A DNA stretch of 64,000 nucleotides, taken from Arthrobacter globiformis (GTDB lineage Bacteria; Actinomycetota; Actinomycetes; Actinomycetales; Micrococcaceae). The DNA is taken from contig NZ_QLNP01000074.1 in the NCBI RefSeq assembly GCF_003261175.1, forward strand, positions 141,314 to 205,313, given 5' to 3'. The notes beneath the pieces were generated by a model. It did no database searches and was not told the DNA's origin. It was given only the letters and a program-made list of their open reading frames with translations. A program made the translations under genes and the position numbers. Positions 9,010 to 17,564 of this stretch are shown here, one piece after another (position 1 is the first letter of the stretch; each line of letters starts with the position of its first letter).

Positions 9010-10146
9010 ATGAAATGCTCGCTAACTTCCCGGCGGACCCTTTCGGCCGCCGCCGCAGTCCTGACAGCACTGCTCTTCACCGGCTGCACGGTCGAAGGCC
9101 CTAATTCGGCCGCTCCGGGCGGCGAGGGAGCAGCTGCTGCAGCGGCGAAATCCGGAGGCGCACCGCTTCCCGTTGACCAACTCTGCGGTGACAAGCCGAT
9201 CAAGATCGCCCACGTGGCAGGGTTCGGCGCCAACTCCTGGCGGAAGATCACCGAAGCCGAGCTCAAGGACGAGCTCTCTGCCTGCAAGAACGTGACTGTG
9301 GACTACTCCCAGGCCGACGGCGACCTGCAAAAGTACATCACCGCAATCAACTCCTACAGCGCTCAGGGCTACGACGCCATCGTCACCTATGACGACTTCG
9401 GCAGCCAGGCGCTCAGCGCCCTCACCAACGCCAAGAAGGCCGGCGTTGTCGTCGTTCCGTACATCGCCGACCCGGGCGGCAAGGTCGGCACCGACTACGA
9501 CGGTTACGTGGCATACGACTTCAAGACCGAAGGTGACACCATGGCCAAATGGCTGGCCAAACAGGTCCCGGCCGGCGGAAACGTCATCTTCACCGGCGGA
9601 CTTCCCAGCGGCAGCCCATCAACCGTGGAGCTCCTCAAAGGCATCCAAGCGACCAACGAACAAACCAACGCCTTCAAATTGGCAACACCTGACCCGATTG
9701 CTTCAAGCTGGGACCCCGCGTTCATGCAGCGTGCGATGTCCGGTGTGCTGACGAAGTTCGACAAGATCGATGGCTGGGCCTCCGACTATGGCGTCGCTGA
9801 CCTGGGCGGTCTCCGCGCTATGGTCAACGCAAACCGCTCCATTCCCCCGCTGGCAACCTCCGCGACGGATAACGAGCTCGGTTGCTTCTGGCTGGAGCAG
9901 AAAGACAAGAACCCCAAGTTCCAGCTCCTGACCCTTGACGGCACCACCACGGTGGTCCGCATCGCCGGCCGCAAGGCACTCGCCGCGTTGAACAAGTTGC
10001 CGGACAACGAACCGGAACTCTTCAAGCTGACCACCTTCGTCGACACCGCCAACGGAAAGCTTCCGACCTGCAACAAGGACCTGCCGCCGGACGCTGATCT
10101 GTCCTCCGCTCTTTCACCCGAGAAGTTGAAGGCAGTCTTCCAGTGA
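9010..10146 (+). CDS. sugar-type ABC transporter substrate-binding lipoprotein
   Basis: This 378-residue protein has a lipoprotein signal peptide: SRRTLSAAAAVLTALLFTGC, with the lipobox cysteine at about residue 26. It continues as a periplasmic-binding-protein type I domain (ribose/xylose class), with the start strand IKIAHVAGFG and the typical YDAIVTYDDFG segment. It would be anchored outside the membrane and deliver substrate to the permeases encoded next. The following gene overlaps or is coupled at its stop (GTGA). Members of this family bind sugars, sugar alcohols, purines or autoinducers; the catabolic setting here suggests another small polar ligand may also be possible. Confidence 0.88.
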   Translation: MKCSLTSRRTLSAAAAVLTALLFTGCTVEGPNSAAPGGEGAAAAAAKSGGAPLPVDQLCGDKPIKIAHVAGFGANSWRKITEAELKDELSACKNVTVDYSQADGDLQKYITAINSYSAQGYDAIVTYDDFGSQALSALTNAKKAGVVVVPYIADPGGKVGTDYDGYVAYDFKTEGDTMAKWLAKQVPAGGNVIFTGGLPSGSPSTVELLKGIQATNEQTNAFKLATPDPIASSWDPAFMQRAMSGVLTKFDKIDGWASDYGVADLGGLRAMVNANRSIPPLATSATDNELGCFWLEQKDKNPKFQLLTLDGTTTVVRIAGRKALAALNKLPDNEPELFKLTTFVDTANGKLPTCNKDLPPDADLSSALSPEKLKAVFQ

Positions 10147-10184
10147 CTTCCTCTGTTCACGGAACTGCGCACAAGGAGATGACA

Positions 10185-12731
10185 GTGATCCACCAGGATC
10201 CCCAAGGGCTCGTCCAGGCAGAGCCTGCCGGCACCCTGGACGACACACAGACAGTCCTCCGGCTGGAGGGCGTCGACAAGCGCTACCCCGGCGTCCATGC
10301 CCTTAAAAATGTCTCCCTCGACGTCCGTCGGGGCGAGGTCCACGCTCTGGTCGGTGAGAACGGCGCCGGCAAGTCCACCCTTGTCGGCGTCGCAGCCGGC
10401 GCTGTTCTGCCCGAACAGGGTTCTGTTCAGATCTGCGGGGCGAGCACCGACTCCCCGACACCACAGTGGAGCCGTGAACAGGGATTGGCCATCGTCTACC
10501 AGGAGCCTGCGCTCCTTCCCCATCTGACGGTGGCGGAGAACATGCGGCTGGGAATGCCCAAGGCACTCCGCCCCGCAGTGCGCGATCAGGACCGGTGGGC
10601 CGAAGGGATACTCGAGGGCTGGAAAAACGTCGCCTCGATTGATCCGCGGTCCCTCGTAGGTAGCCTCAAGCCGGACGCCCGCTTCGTGGTGGAGATCGCC
10701 CGGGCCATGGCGGAGGATCCCAAGGTCATCGTCCTGGACGAACCGACGGAGCATCTCCTTCCGGCCGCGGTCGAGGAACTCTTCCACCTCATTGACGCCG
10801 TCGTCCGGCGAGGCGGGGCCGTCGTCTACATCTCGCACAAGATTAACGAAGTCAAGAAGATCGCAAACACGATTTCTGTTCTTCGTGACGGAGCCCTGGA
10901 GGGGACCTTCCCCGCCGCCGACATGTCCGAACAGGACATCGTCGACCTCGTCGTCGGGCATCAGAAGTCCCGTGAAGCTGCACGAACCACTACCCTCGAT
11001 CCAGCCGCGCCCGTGCAGCTGAAAATCAACGAGCTCAGCGGACACGGCTTCTCCCACCTCAACCTGGAGGTCCGGAAAGGCGAAATCGTAGGTTTCGCCG
11101 GCATCGAAGGCCAAGGCCAGCGCGATGCGCTGAGGGCCTTGGCGGGACTGTCACGGACCAAGGGGTCGGTCACCATCAACGGCGGCGACGTCAGGCTGGG
11201 AAGCACGACCACCGCCATGCGCGATGGGATTGTTTACCTGCCACATGACCGGCACAACGAAGGCATCTTCTCACGGCTCAGTCTTAGGGAAAACGCATCC
11301 ATCGGCTCCATCGCACAGTTCGCCAAGGCAGGAGCGGTGAGCTCCCGGCAGGAACAGAAGACGGTGATCCAACAGTTTGCCGCCCTGCGCGTCAAGGCGC
11401 CCTCGGCTGAAGTGGATATCGATACGCTGTCAGGAGGAAACCAGCAGAAGGTCGTCCTCAGCCGTGTCCTTCTGGGCGGCTCTCCTGTCCTCTTGGCTGA
11501 CGAGCCGACCCAGGGAGTCGACGTCGGAGCCCGTGGCGAGATCTATCAGATCCTCCGTACTGCAGCAGCGGGCGGGGCGTCCATCATTGTCCTTTCCTCC
11601 TCGGCCGCCGAGCTGGAAGAGCTGTGTGACCGTGTCATCGTCTTTTCCCGAGGCCAGGCCGCAAAGGAACTGACCGGTGAGGAGGTTTCTGAGCGTCGGA
11701 TCACCGAGGCCGCACTCACTGCCAGCCAGCACCGTGCAGTCTCAACTGAGGCGTCTCGGCCGGAGAAGAAGTGGAAGCGACAGCTGGCAGAGAACGACCT
11801 GATGCCCGGTGGCGTGCTCCTGGTGGCCACCATCGTCCTCGGAATCGTGGCCTCCTCCCAAAGCAGCTTCTATCTCACGCCGCGCAACTTCGGCCTGGTC
11901 CTGCCGCTGGTTGCCATCCTCGCGTTCTTCGCGATTGCCCAACAGCTGGTCATGATGGTCGGGGCGATAGACCTGTCGGTCGGTCCTCTGGCCGGGTTCC
12001 TCGTGGTCCTAGGGTCCTTCGTATTGTCAGAATTCCGGTCACCTGTTGGCATCGCCATTGGCATCCTGATAGTCACGCTCGCGGCGGTCGCCGTCGGGGT
12101 CATCAACTGGTTCCTGACCACGATAGTGAAGATCACCCCCCTCATCGCCACTCTCGTCACCTTCACAGCCCTCCAAGGCTTCGCCTACCTGCTGCGGCCG
12201 CTTCCCGGCGGCCGCATGGATCCAAATTTCACGGACATGGTCACGTCCTCCTTCGGTTTCCTTCCCTGGATGCTGGCAGGAGCAATCGCTGTTGCGCTCG
12301 GACTTGAGGTCACCCTGCACAAGTCCCTCTTCGGTGTCCGGCTCCGCGCCGTCGGCTCGAACCCGGCGACGGCAAAAAAAGTCGGTGTGAAGTCCAACCT
12401 CGTGGTGCTGGCAGCATACGTCGGATGCTCAGTCCTGGTCGTTCCCGCCTCTCTGCTGCTCATGGCACAGGCCGGAACCGGTAATGCCAGCATCGGCGAC
12501 AGCTATACCCTGGCGAGCATCGGAGCCGTCGTCCTGGGCGGTGCAAGCATTTTCGGTGGCCGCGGATCATTTCTCGGCGCCATCATGGGGGCAATCCTGG
12601 TGATCCAGGCCAACACCGTGGTGCAGTTCCTGGGCCTGCAAATGTACTGGCAGCAGTGGTTCATAGGCGGACTTACGCTCGCTGCCGCGGCCTTCTACTC
12701 AAAGACACGCTCCCTTTCGGAACGGATGTAG
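10185..12731 (+). CDS. ABC transporter, fused RbsA-like double ATPase and RbsC-like permease
   Basis: This protein joins three units. The first ATPase has Walker A GENGAGKST at about 57-65 and Walker B VIVLDEPTEH at about 181. The second ATPase has signature LSGGNQQ and Walker B LLADEPTQG. A membrane domain of about 320 residues, from residue about 530, resembles RbsC/XylH. The usual LSGG-type signature of the first ATPase is replaced by LKPDARFVVEIARAM, and the second nucleotide site lacks a clear Walker A, as is normal for RbsA. The start is uncertain: GTG 10185 has AAGGAG six bases upstream; GTG 10143 overlaps the previous stop. Together with the lipoprotein and the second permease it forms a complete importer. 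Confidence 0.88.
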   Translation: MIHQDPQGLVQAEPAGTLDDTQTVLRLEGVDKRYPGVHALKNVSLDVRRGEVHALVGENGAGKSTLVGVAAGAVLPEQGSVQICGASTDSPTPQWSREQGLAIVYQEPALLPHLTVAENMRLGMPKALRPAVRDQDRWAEGILEGWKNVASIDPRSLVGSLKPDARFVVEIARAMAEDPKVIVLDEPTEHLLPAAVEELFHLIDAVVRRGGAVVYISHKINEVKKIANTISVLRDGALEGTFPAADMSEQDIVDLVVGHQKSREAARTTTLDPAAPVQLKINELSGHGFSHLNLEVRKGEIVGFAGIEGQGQRDALRALAGLSRTKGSVTINGGDVRLGSTTTAMRDGIVYLPHDRHNEGIFSRLSLRENASIGSIAQFAKAGAVSSRQEQKTVIQQFAALRVKAPSAEVDIDTLSGGNQQKVVLSRVLLGGSPVLLADEPTQGVDVGARGEIYQILRTAAAGGASIIVLSSSAAELEELCDRVIVFSRGQAAKELTGEEVSERRITEAALTASQHRAVSTEASRPEKKWKRQLAENDLMPGGVLLVATIVLGIVASSQSSFYLTPRNFGLVLPLVAILAFFAIAQQLVMMVGAIDLSVGPLAGFLVVLGSFVLSEFRSPVGIAIGILIVTLAAVAVGVINWFLTTIVKITPLIATLVTFTALQGFAYLLRPLPGGRMDPNFTDMVTSSFGFLPWMLAGAIAVALGLEVTLHKSLFGVRLRAVGSNPATAKKVGVKSNLVVLAAYVGCSVLVVPASLLLMAQAGTGNASIGDSYTLASIGAVVLGGASIFGGRGSFLGAIMGAILVIQANTVVQFLGLQMYWQQWFIGGLTLAAAAFYSKTRSLSERM

Positions 12732-12735
12732 AACC

Positions 12736-13773
12736 ATGACCATCACCATCAGCAACGACCCGGCCACATCACGCCGGACGTCCGGCGAAGCAGCACGCTC
12801 CGTCGCCGGGCAACTCACCCGCTCACCTATCCTCATTGCCACCGTCGGACTGTTCCTCCTCAGCTGGCTCATCGCCCCCGGAAGCGTCTCCAGAAGCTCC
12901 ATAGACTCACTGCTGCCATTCGCAGCCATCCTCGCCATCACCGCCATCGGGCAGACACTGGTGGTGATGCTCAAAGGCATCGACCTCTCAGTTCCCGGCA
13001 TGATGACGATGGGGGCACTGGTCAGTACACAGTTCGCAGCAAAGAACTCCGACAACGTCCCGCTCGCACTGGCCGTTGTCGCCCTCATCGCCGTCGCCGT
13101 CGGTCTGGTCAACGGCTTGGTCATAGCAGTGTTCTCTGTCACGCCGCTGGTCGCGACGCTGGCCATGAACGCCCTGCTGCTGGGAGCCGCCCTGGCCTAC
13201 TCAGGGGGTACCCCCACCCGCGCGCCCCAGTCCGTATCCGACTTCGCTCTCGATAAGACCTTCGGAGTGTCAAACACCGTGTGGCTCTCAGTTCTCTTGG
13301 TCGTTGTGGTGGCACTTGCCACGAAACGCACTGTCTGGGGCAGGCGCCTTGTCGCGGTCGGTGCCAACGAATCGGCCGCCAAGATCGCCGGCGTGCGGGT
13401 AGTCAGCCTAAAAGTCAGTGGCTATGTTGCGGCTGCCCTCTGCTACAGCGGTGCCGGCGTCCTTCTTGCCGGTTACATCAGCACGCCGAACACCAACGTC
13501 GGAAACCAGTACCTCCTGCCGGCAATTGCCGCCGTGGTAGTCGGTGGAACAGCACTTAACGGTGGCCGGGGCAAGATCCTGGGCACAGCGATCGGGGCGC
13601 TCTTCCTCAGCCAGCTGACCCAGCTGGTTCTGTCGCTGGGCGCACCTTCGTCCACCCAGCTCCTCATTCAGGCGGCCGTCATCGCGGTGGCCGTGGGGCT
13701 TCAATCGGTCCAGGGAAAGTCCGTGTTGGGACGTCTGGCCCCGTCACGGCCGAAACGAAAACAGCCCGCCTAG
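12736..13773 (+). CDS. RbsC-like ABC transporter permease
   Basis: This 345-residue inner-membrane protein has 8-10 hydrophobic segments and the conserved cytoplasmic-loop stretch TAIGQTLVVMLKGIDLSVPG, plus the late GGTALNGGRGKILGT segment typical of the BPD_transp_2 family. It starts four bases after the fused ATPase-permease ends, so the two membrane domains would pair as a heterodimer. The last part of the protein is basic (RLAPSRPKRKQPA). Confidence 0.9.
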   Translation: MTITISNDPATSRRTSGEAARSVAGQLTRSPILIATVGLFLLSWLIAPGSVSRSSIDSLLPFAAILAITAIGQTLVVMLKGIDLSVPGMMTMGALVSTQFAAKNSDNVPLALAVVALIAVAVGLVNGLVIAVFSVTPLVATLAMNALLLGAALAYSGGTPTRAPQSVSDFALDKTFGVSNTVWLSVLLVVVVALATKRTVWGRRLVAVGANESAAKIAGVRVVSLKVSGYVAAALCYSGAGVLLAGYISTPNTNVGNQYLLPAIAAVVVGGTALNGGRGKILGTAIGALFLSQLTQLVLSLGAPSSTQLLIQAAVIAVAVGLQSVQGKSVLGRLAPSRPKRKQPA

Positions 13774-13848
13774 CCAGCCTCCTTGGGGCCCACGTATCCG
13801 GCGGCCACCGGCCGCCATGCACCCCAGGTTACAAACGAAAGGAAACCC

Positions 13849-14205
13849 ATGCCCGACAACAACGTCCGCCCGGTTAAGACCATGGCCCTTCTGGGCCGCA
13901 AACCCGGAATGTCCTTCGACCAGTTCTGCACCTACTGGCGGGATACCCACGCGCCCCTGGCCTCCAAGGTCCCCGGTGTAACACGGTACGTCCAGCGCCA
14001 CATCGTTCCGGACGCCGGGAACGGTGAACCGGACAACGACTTTGGCATCGATGGCATCGCCATTCTCGAATACGAAAGCCAGGAAGCAATGGAACAGGGC
14101 TGGGCCACGGAAGCCGGGCAGGCCGCACTGGCCGATGTCCCTAACTTCCTGGGCAAGCACTCCGTGATCGTGCTGAACGACTATGTCGTCGTCGACAACG
14201 ACTAA
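13849..14205 (+). CDS. EthD-domain protein
   Basis: This 118-residue ferredoxin-like-fold protein shows the EthD pattern: KTMALLGRKPGMSFDQFCTYWRDTHAP near the N-terminus, then VPGVTRYVQRH. EthD proteins are small accessory or isomerase-like proteins found in ether, aromatic and polyketide metabolism; the reaction here is unknown. AAAGG before ATG 13849 sets the start. It lies between the importer and the F420-dependent oxidoreductase and is probably cotranscribed. Confidence 0.8.
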   Translation: MPDNNVRPVKTMALLGRKPGMSFDQFCTYWRDTHAPLASKVPGVTRYVQRHIVPDAGNGEPDNDFGIDGIAILEYESQEAMEQGWATEAGQAALADVPNFLGKHSVIVLNDYVVVDND

Positions 14206-14241
14206 ACCCCTTCCACTTTTGAACAGAAAGACCTGAGATCA

Positions 14242-15099
14242 ATGGATATTGGTGGAGTTTATTTCTTCACGGACGAAGGCCCGGATCCGGTGAAGTTCGC
14301 ACAGGAGATGGAAGCCTACGGCTTCGAGTCCCTGTACGTGCCTGAGCACACTCACTTTCCTACCTCGAGGAAGACCCCGTACCCTGCCGCATACGGGGGA
14401 GGGGAGCTTCCCAACTTCTACCTGCGCACGTACGACCAGGTGGTCACACTTTCCTACATCGCCGCCACCACCAAGCTGAACATCGGCACCGGTGCATGCC
14501 TGATCGCCCAGCATGACCCCATCTCCAAAGCCAAGCAGCTGGCGACCCTCGACTACCTGTCCGGAGGACGCCTTACCGTCGCCGTCGGCCTCGGCTGGAA
14601 CGCCGATGAAGCCGAAGCACACGGGGTCATCTGGAAGCAGCGGTTCAGCATCGTCAAGGAAAAGGTCGCCGCCATGCGGGCCCTATGGACCGAGGACGAA
14701 GCCAGCTACGAAGGCAAACACATTCACCTCGCCCCGAGCTGGTCATGGCCCAAGCCGCAGCAGACAGGCGGCCCGGCCGTGTTCATCGGAGGCGCCGGCC
14801 CCACTACCTTCAAGCACGCCGCCGAATGGGCCGACGGCCTCTACATCGTCCCGCCGCCGGACGACCCGACGCTGGAAAAGACTCTCCCGAAGTTCTGGGA
14901 GATCGTGGAAGAATCCGGACGCGATCCGAAGACCATGCGGGTAGCGGTCGCGTCCGCACCACCAGATCCGAAGGTGCTGGAAAGATACGCCGAGCAGGGA
15001 ATTGAAAGGGCTGTTCTCTGGATTGACCCCTCGGATCCCAGTCAGGCGTTCCAGAACCTGGAGACCGCCGCGAAGGCCATGCAGGAATTCCAGCAATAA
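14242..15099 (+). CDS. F420-dependent LLM-class oxidoreductase
   Basis: This 285-residue luciferase-like TIM-barrel enzyme fits the actinobacterial F420-dependent LLM subgroup (TIGR03619-like). The N-terminal YGFESLYVPEHTHFP, IGTGACLIAQHDPI, and SGGRLTVAVGLGWNADE segments are conserved. It would use F420 or F420H2 for hydride transfer to or from a pathway intermediate in the cytoplasm. Linkage to an F420:NADPH reductase just downstream and to the F420-synthesis operon supports F420 rather than FMN as cofactor. The direction of reaction and substrate cannot be told from sequence. Confidence 0.85.
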   Translation: MDIGGVYFFTDEGPDPVKFAQEMEAYGFESLYVPEHTHFPTSRKTPYPAAYGGGELPNFYLRTYDQVVTLSYIAATTKLNIGTGACLIAQHDPISKAKQLATLDYLSGGRLTVAVGLGWNADEAEAHGVIWKQRFSIVKEKVAAMRALWTEDEASYEGKHIHLAPSWSWPKPQQTGGPAVFIGGAGPTTFKHAAEWADGLYIVPPPDDPTLEKTLPKFWEIVEESGRDPKTMRVAVASAPPDPKVLERYAEQGIERAVLWIDPSDPSQAFQNLETAAKAMQEFQQ

Positions 15100-15131
15100 T
15101 GCTCTCTCGTTAGCACAGCAAGGCTAACCCT

Positions 15132-15188
15132 GATCCCGTCATTGACCGCTTGCGGATTCCACCTCCGCATGCGGCCAATGACGGGATC
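15132..15188 (+). terminator. large stem-loop between LLM gene and F420:NADPH reductase
   Basis: The outer arms GATCCCGTCATTG and their exact complement (13 pairs) enclose an inner hairpin (GCGGA...TCCGC). It lies in the 123-bp gap between two genes that otherwise look like one operon. It may be a partial terminator or mRNA-processing element that sets different expression levels on each side. Confidence 0.55.
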
Positions 15189-15222
15189 CCCTATACCGTC
15201 TCAACGAGCTCCAAGGATCATC

Positions 15223-15924
15223 ATGCAACCCGACAACGACTCTCTGCCTTCGATTGGAATTCTCGGCGGAACAGGCGCCCTGGGCGGTGGCCTCGCCTAT
15301 CGATGGGCCGCTGCAGGCCTCACAGTCACCATTGGCTCCCGTAATGAAGAACGTGCCGCAGAGGCAGCGGCGAGAATCAGCAGCGCCATTCCGACAGCAC
15401 ATTCCCTTACCGGAGCCGGCTTGGAAGAATGCGCGGCCAACGCAGATGTGGTGGTCGTGGCCGTGCCTTGGGACGCCCATCGGGAAACACTGGAACAAAT
15501 CCGTGATGGCGTTCCGGGAAAGATCGTCATCGACGTCGTCAACCCCTTGGTCTTTGACAAGGGCGGGGCATATGCGCCGCCGGTCGAGGAAGGCAGCGCG
15601 GCGCAGCAGGCACAGGTTCTCCTTCCCGATTCACGTGTGGTCGCAGCTTTCCACCACGTCTCCTCGGTGTTGCTTTCCGACGTTACGGCAGAAACGGTTG
15701 ACACTGATGTCATGGTTCTGGGCGACGATGCCGAAAGCACCAAGAAGGTGCAGGACTTGGTGCGCCTGATTCCCGGGATGCGCGGTATTTTCGCAGGCAA
15801 GCTGCGCACTGCACATGCCGTTGAAGGTCTGACGGCCAACCTGATCGCCGTCAACCGCAGGTATAAAACTCACGCCGGGATTGGCCTGACCAACGTCGAG
15901 GAGGTGGCCCATGCCCAGGCTTGA
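15223..15924 (+). CDS. npdG: F420:NADPH oxidoreductase (NADPH-dependent F420 reductase)
   Basis: This 233-residue protein has the N-terminal dinucleotide-binding loop GILGGTGALGGG, the phosphate-binding GSRNEERA segment expected for NADPH, and the Fno/NpdG family pattern DVVVVAVPWDAH and VVAAFHHVSS. It transfers hydride between NADPH and F420 and so recycles F420H2 for the LLM enzyme. ATG 15223 follows AAGGA and matches family length; an upstream in-frame ATG at 15142 lies inside the stem-loop. Its end overlaps the next SDR gene by 14 bases, which suggests translational coupling. Confidence 0.9.
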   Translation: MQPDNDSLPSIGILGGTGALGGGLAYRWAAAGLTVTIGSRNEERAAEAAARISSAIPTAHSLTGAGLEECAANADVVVVAVPWDAHRETLEQIRDGVPGKIVIDVVNPLVFDKGGAYAPPVEEGSAAQQAQVLLPDSRVVAAFHHVSSVLLSDVTAETVDTDVMVLGDDAESTKKVQDLVRLIPGMRGIFAGKLRTAHAVEGLTANLIAVNRRYKTHAGIGLTNVEEVAHAQA

Positions 15925-16657
15925 GGGCAAGGTCGCACTCATCAGCGGCGCCGCCCAGGGCATGGGTGCCAGCCACGCACGAGCCATCATCGAGCACGGT
16001 GGCAGTGTAGTGATTGGCGACGTGGATGACGAACGCGGCAAAGTTTTTGCTGATTCACTGGGCCTGCGCGCCCGGTTCGTGCACCTCGATGTCCGCAGCA
16101 GCGCCGACTGGGAGGAAGCGGTGGCGTTGGCCGTGCGGGAATTCGGGGGATTGAATGTCCTCGTTAACAACGCGGGTGTGCTGCGGCACAGCGGGGTCGA
16201 GCAATGCTCCGACGAGGAATGGGATCTCGTGCTGGGCATCAACCTCACAGGAGCGTTCAAGGGAATCCGCGCGGCTGCCCAGGAGCTGAAACGCTCTGCA
16301 CCGTCGGCTGTCGTCAACATTTCCTCCACGGCGGGACTCAAAGGCTTTGCCGGGTTTACTGCCTACGGATCTTCCAAATGGGGCCTTCGCGGCCTGACAA
16401 AGAATGCAGCCATCGAGCTCGCACCTCATGGTGTGCGCGTGAACTCGATACACCCTGGGAACATCAAGACCCAGATGATCGACGGGCTCTACATGGACTT
16501 CAGCCATGTGCCTCAAGGCCGCGCCGGTGATGCTGAGGAAATCAGCAACCTCGTGGTTTTCCTTGCCAGCGAAGAGAGCTCATTCTCAACCGGCAGCGAG
16601 TTCGTGGCCGACGGGGGCGAAACAACAGGACTGCCGGCCATCGCGAAGGCCGAGTAA
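15911..16657 (+). CDS. short-chain dehydrogenase/reductase
   Basis: This 248-residue classical SDR has the cofactor loop SGAAQGMG at 12-19, NNAG at 86-89, and the catalytic Ser139-Tyr152-Lys156 set (NISST...AYGSSK). Asp37 after strand 2 suggests NAD(H) preference. It overlaps npdG and is the last gene of the long plus-strand run, closed by a hairpin. Probable role: oxidation of a secondary alcohol or reduction of a ketone in the same pathway; substrate unknown. Confidence 0.9.
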   Translation: MPRLEGKVALISGAAQGMGASHARAIIEHGGSVVIGDVDDERGKVFADSLGLRARFVHLDVRSSADWEEAVALAVREFGGLNVLVNNAGVLRHSGVEQCSDEEWDLVLGINLTGAFKGIRAAAQELKRSAPSAVVNISSTAGLKGFAGFTAYGSSKWGLRGLTKNAAIELAPHGVRVNSIHPGNIKTQMIDGLYMDFSHVPQGRAGDAEEISNLVVFLASEESSFSTGSEFVADGGETTGLPAIAKAE

Positions 16658-16671
16658 CCACCCGCAGGAAC

Positions 16672-16708
16672 CGCAGCCGGGCTCTCATCGTGAAGAGACC
16701 CGGCTGCG
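16672..16708 (+). terminator. terminator of the catabolic operon
   Basis: Stem of ten G/C-rich pairs (CGCAGCCGGG/CCCGGCTGCG) extended by CTCT/AGAG with one bulge; loop about eight bases. Begins 15 bases after the SDR stop. Confidence 0.75.
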
Positions 16709-16905
16709 CGGGTTCAAGAAGCCGGTGTTGCGGAACAGTTGCCAGGAGACGGGCCGGCACAGGCGACGCCGACCACCGGTCTTGTCCCGAAGTAGGCTTC
16801 GGCCTCCTCAGGGAAGGCCCAAAAGCGTGTAATTTCACTGATACTCAGCAAACGAATGTCCGTGCGGTTAAACTTGGGGCATCGACGAAACGATAGGTGA
16901 CGTAA

Positions 16906-17520
16906 ATGGTTGCAACGGCAGAACGCAGTACTGCGCAGGCTATCCGCGAGGAAGCTGCAAAGCTTTTTTTTGAACGCGGATACGACGCGACGAGCCTGCG
17001 GCAGGTGGCGTCTGCTGTTGGGGTAATGGTGGGCAGTCTCTACAACCACATTGACAGTAAGGAACATCTCCTGCTGCAGATCATGGGCGGGATCATTGAT
17101 GATCTGTTGGACACTGCCCGCAGTGCCGTCAAGATAGACGGGGACGCGGTCGACAGACTCCAGGCGGCGCTGGCTGCCCATCTGACCTTTCATGCCGAAC
17201 GCGCCCAAGAAGTGTTTATCGGCAACACCGAGCTGCGTTCGCTTTCGAACGGTGCCCGTGATGTCGTTATCGAAAAGCGCCACGAATATGAACTGTTCCT
17301 ACAGGAGCTGATCGAAGACGCGGGCCGAGCAGGACTCGCCGACGTCATCGACGCCAAAATCCACGTCTACAGTTTTGTCGCGCAGGCCACCCACATTGCC
17401 AGTTGGTTCAAACCAGGAGGTCGGATGAGCCTGGATGAGATCGTCGCCATCTACACCAAACTGGCCCTCCGCGAACTCAACGTCCCCGACGCCGACGCCA
17501 GGGTAGACGAGCGGCACTAA
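16906..17520 (+). CDS. TetR-family transcriptional regulator
   Basis: This 204-residue protein has an N-terminal TetR helix-turn-helix (AAKLFFERGYDATSLRQVAS and SLYNHIDSKEHLL, about residues 14-58), followed by a ligand-binding helical domain of the TetR_C_33 kind. It is the only regulator inside the F420-linked locus and lies between the catabolic operon and the converging F420-synthesis operon. It is the best candidate to bind the CGAACG/GTTCG palindromes at 636, 767, 4975 and 22918. No clear copy of that site lies before its own start. Confidence 0.88.
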   Translation: MVATAERSTAQAIREEAAKLFFERGYDATSLRQVASAVGVMVGSLYNHIDSKEHLLLQIMGGIIDDLLDTARSAVKIDGDAVDRLQAALAAHLTFHAERAQEVFIGNTELRSLSNGARDVVIEKRHEYELFLQELIEDAGRAGLADVIDAKIHVYSFVAQATHIASWFKPGGRMSLDEIVAIYTKLALRELNVPDADARVDERH

Positions 17521-17564
17521 CAGCAATTCAGCCATCCTCACGACGCCGCGGTTTCACCAGGGGA

